Assembly (NCBI GenBank): GCA_021286885.1
Contig: JAJTBM010000172.1
Span: 1-6,523 of the forward strand
Direction of reading: 5' to 3'
DNA: 6,523 bases
DNA from: Rhodocyclales bacterium
Lineage (GTDB): Bacteria > Pseudomonadota > Gammaproteobacteria > Burkholderiales > Rhodocyclaceae
Below, piece after piece: positions 5,948 through 6,523 of this stretch; position 1 is the stretch's first letter, and each line of letters begins with the position of its first letter. Position numbers and translations under genes: made by a program. Under the pieces are notes generated by a model, which had not been told where the DNA came from, searched no databases, and saw nothing but the letters and a program-made list of their open reading frames with translations.

Positions 5948-6049
5948 AAGCCCTTCTACGGGTTAGGATTCGGCCAAATCAAGCAGGCGTCGCTTTCGCT
6001 TCACCCCCAAGGCGCCCGTAACAATTAACAGAATCCCTAGGCAGAGATC

Positions 6050-6523
6050 ATGCAATTCAAATCCATCAAGTCCGCCCTCTTGGGCGTGGGCGCCCTCATC
6101 GCTTCCGCCGCCGCCCAGGCCACGCCGCTTTCCGTTACCGACATCCTCACCGAATTCAACGCGGTGGTGAGCGGCAACTTCACGTCCACCTCCGACGTGG
6201 AAGGCCGGCTGGTGGCCAACAACATGACCGGCGGCGCCACCTTCTACAACAACCCCCGGGGCGCGGCCTCCAGCTACGGCGCCATCACCGCCAACACCAT
6301 CGGCAACTTCAACGCCAATGTGAACAACGGCGGCAGCGTCAGCTATCTGACCAGCGATCTGGCCCACTTCAATCTGAACGGCGGCGGCACCGTCAGCCAG
6401 ACCTCCAGCTTTGCGCTGAGCGACTTCACCAGCACCCTGAACACGCTCTCCAACACCCTGGCCGGGCTCACCAGCAACAGCACGGTCAACGCCACCGACC
6501 CCAACAACTTCACCTTCAGCCTG
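6050..6523 (+). CDS. Choice-of-anchor A family secreted protein (partial, N-terminal)
   Basis: An open frame of 158 codons that starts with ATG at 6050 and runs off the window end without a stop. Residues 1-24 form a Sec signal peptide: Lys4 and Lys7, a hydrophobic core LLGVGALIASAA, and a likely cut after AQA (residues 22-24). The mature part begins with DILTEFNAVVSGNFTSTSD, then VEGRLVANNMTGGATF, which matches the opening of choice-of-anchor A domains (typically a short strand, GDFT, then DVEGR and a Gly/Asn-rich region). The visible sequence is rich in Asn, Thr, Ser and Gly with few charged residues, as in secreted beta-rich surface proteins. Such domains are followed by varied anchors; in Gram-negative bacteria this is often PEP-CTERM, but that end is outside the window. 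The function of the domain is unknown. A weak purine stretch (AGAG) precedes the start. Confidence 0.82.
   Translation, partial: MQFKSIKSALLGVGALIASAAAQATPLSVTDILTEFNAVVSGNFTSTSDVEGRLVANNMTGGATFYNNPRGAASSYGAITANTIGNFNANVNNGGSVSYLTSDLAHFNLNGGGTVSQTSSFALSDFTSTLNTLSNTLAGLTSNSTVNATDPNNFTFSL

Larger units (their letters stand above)
5720..6049. other. AT-rich intergenic region, no gene seen
   Basis: 330 bases between the metW terminator and the next start codon hold no convincing coding frame on either strand. The stretch from about 5730 to 5865 is clearly richer in A and T than the surrounding genes. It contains three related direct repeats (5767-5862), a candidate promoter near 5897-5926 and a small hairpin at 5925-5947 followed by another near 5948-5964. 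The length, base composition and repeats suggest a regulated promoter region with a leader of more than 100 bases for the gene at 6050. Confidence 0.6.

Noticed and set aside
5860..5980. A c-di-GMP (GEMM) riboswitch in the leader of the secreted protein gene
   Set aside because: The hairpins suggested it, but the conserved GEMM core sequences and helix order are absent.
5720..6049. A sigma-54 promoter for the choice-of-anchor A gene
   Set aside because: RpoN control is known for some PEP-CTERM genes, so I looked for GG and GC separated by ten bases. Candidates such as the one near 5968 have the wrong spacing.
1..6523. tRNA, rRNA, CRISPR array, insertion sequence or prophage signal
   Set aside because: No cloverleaf-like segment, regular spaced repeats, transposase motifs or terminal inverted repeats were seen by eye.

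Overview
The window is GC-rich, tightly packed chromosomal DNA, with nearly every gene on the + strand. Gene content and order (a glutathione synthetase end, a mannose-family EIIA with HPr and Enzyme I but no sugar permease, a metX-metW pair, then a secreted choice-of-anchor A protein) suggest a betaproteobacterium. Rhodocyclales (Azospira, Zoogloea, Thauera and relatives) is my best guess. This rests on recognised protein families and gene order, not on a database search.

Layout. Bases 1-143 hold the C-terminal end of gshB. Its stop overlaps the start of an ApbE-type FAD:protein FMN transferase lipoprotein (140-1192). A probable intrinsic terminator (1236-1267) and a weak promoter then separate this pair from the phosphotransfer cluster: EIIA (1295-1681), HPr (1724-1993) and Enzyme I (2015-3736). 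No EIIB or EIIC gene is present, so the three proteins probably form a regulatory PTS that passes phosphate from PEP through EI and HPr to EIIA, rather than a sugar importer.

The 212-base gap 3737-3948 is the most information-rich non-coding stretch. It holds a weak GC-rich hairpin, a plausible sigma-70 promoter, a sequence recognisable as a SAM-II (SAM-alpha) riboswitch aptamer, and a clean intrinsic terminator 21 bases ahead of metX. Together these form a SAM-responsive attenuator for metX-metW (3949-5070 and 5080-5670), the acylhomoserine branch of methionine synthesis. A strong terminator (5695-5719) closes this operon.

Bases 5720-6049 are an AT-rich intergenic region with no gene. It contains three related direct repeats of about 15-18 bases, some small hairpins and a possible promoter. 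It leads into an open reading frame (6050 to the window end) that begins with a signal peptide and a choice-of-anchor A domain. That gene is cut by the window edge, so its surface-anchoring tail cannot be seen.

Nothing here looks like a wholly new system. The observations most worth following are the complete riboswitch-terminator unit with a candidate antiterminator, the repeat array ahead of the secreted protein gene, and the ApbE with a changed metal-site residue.
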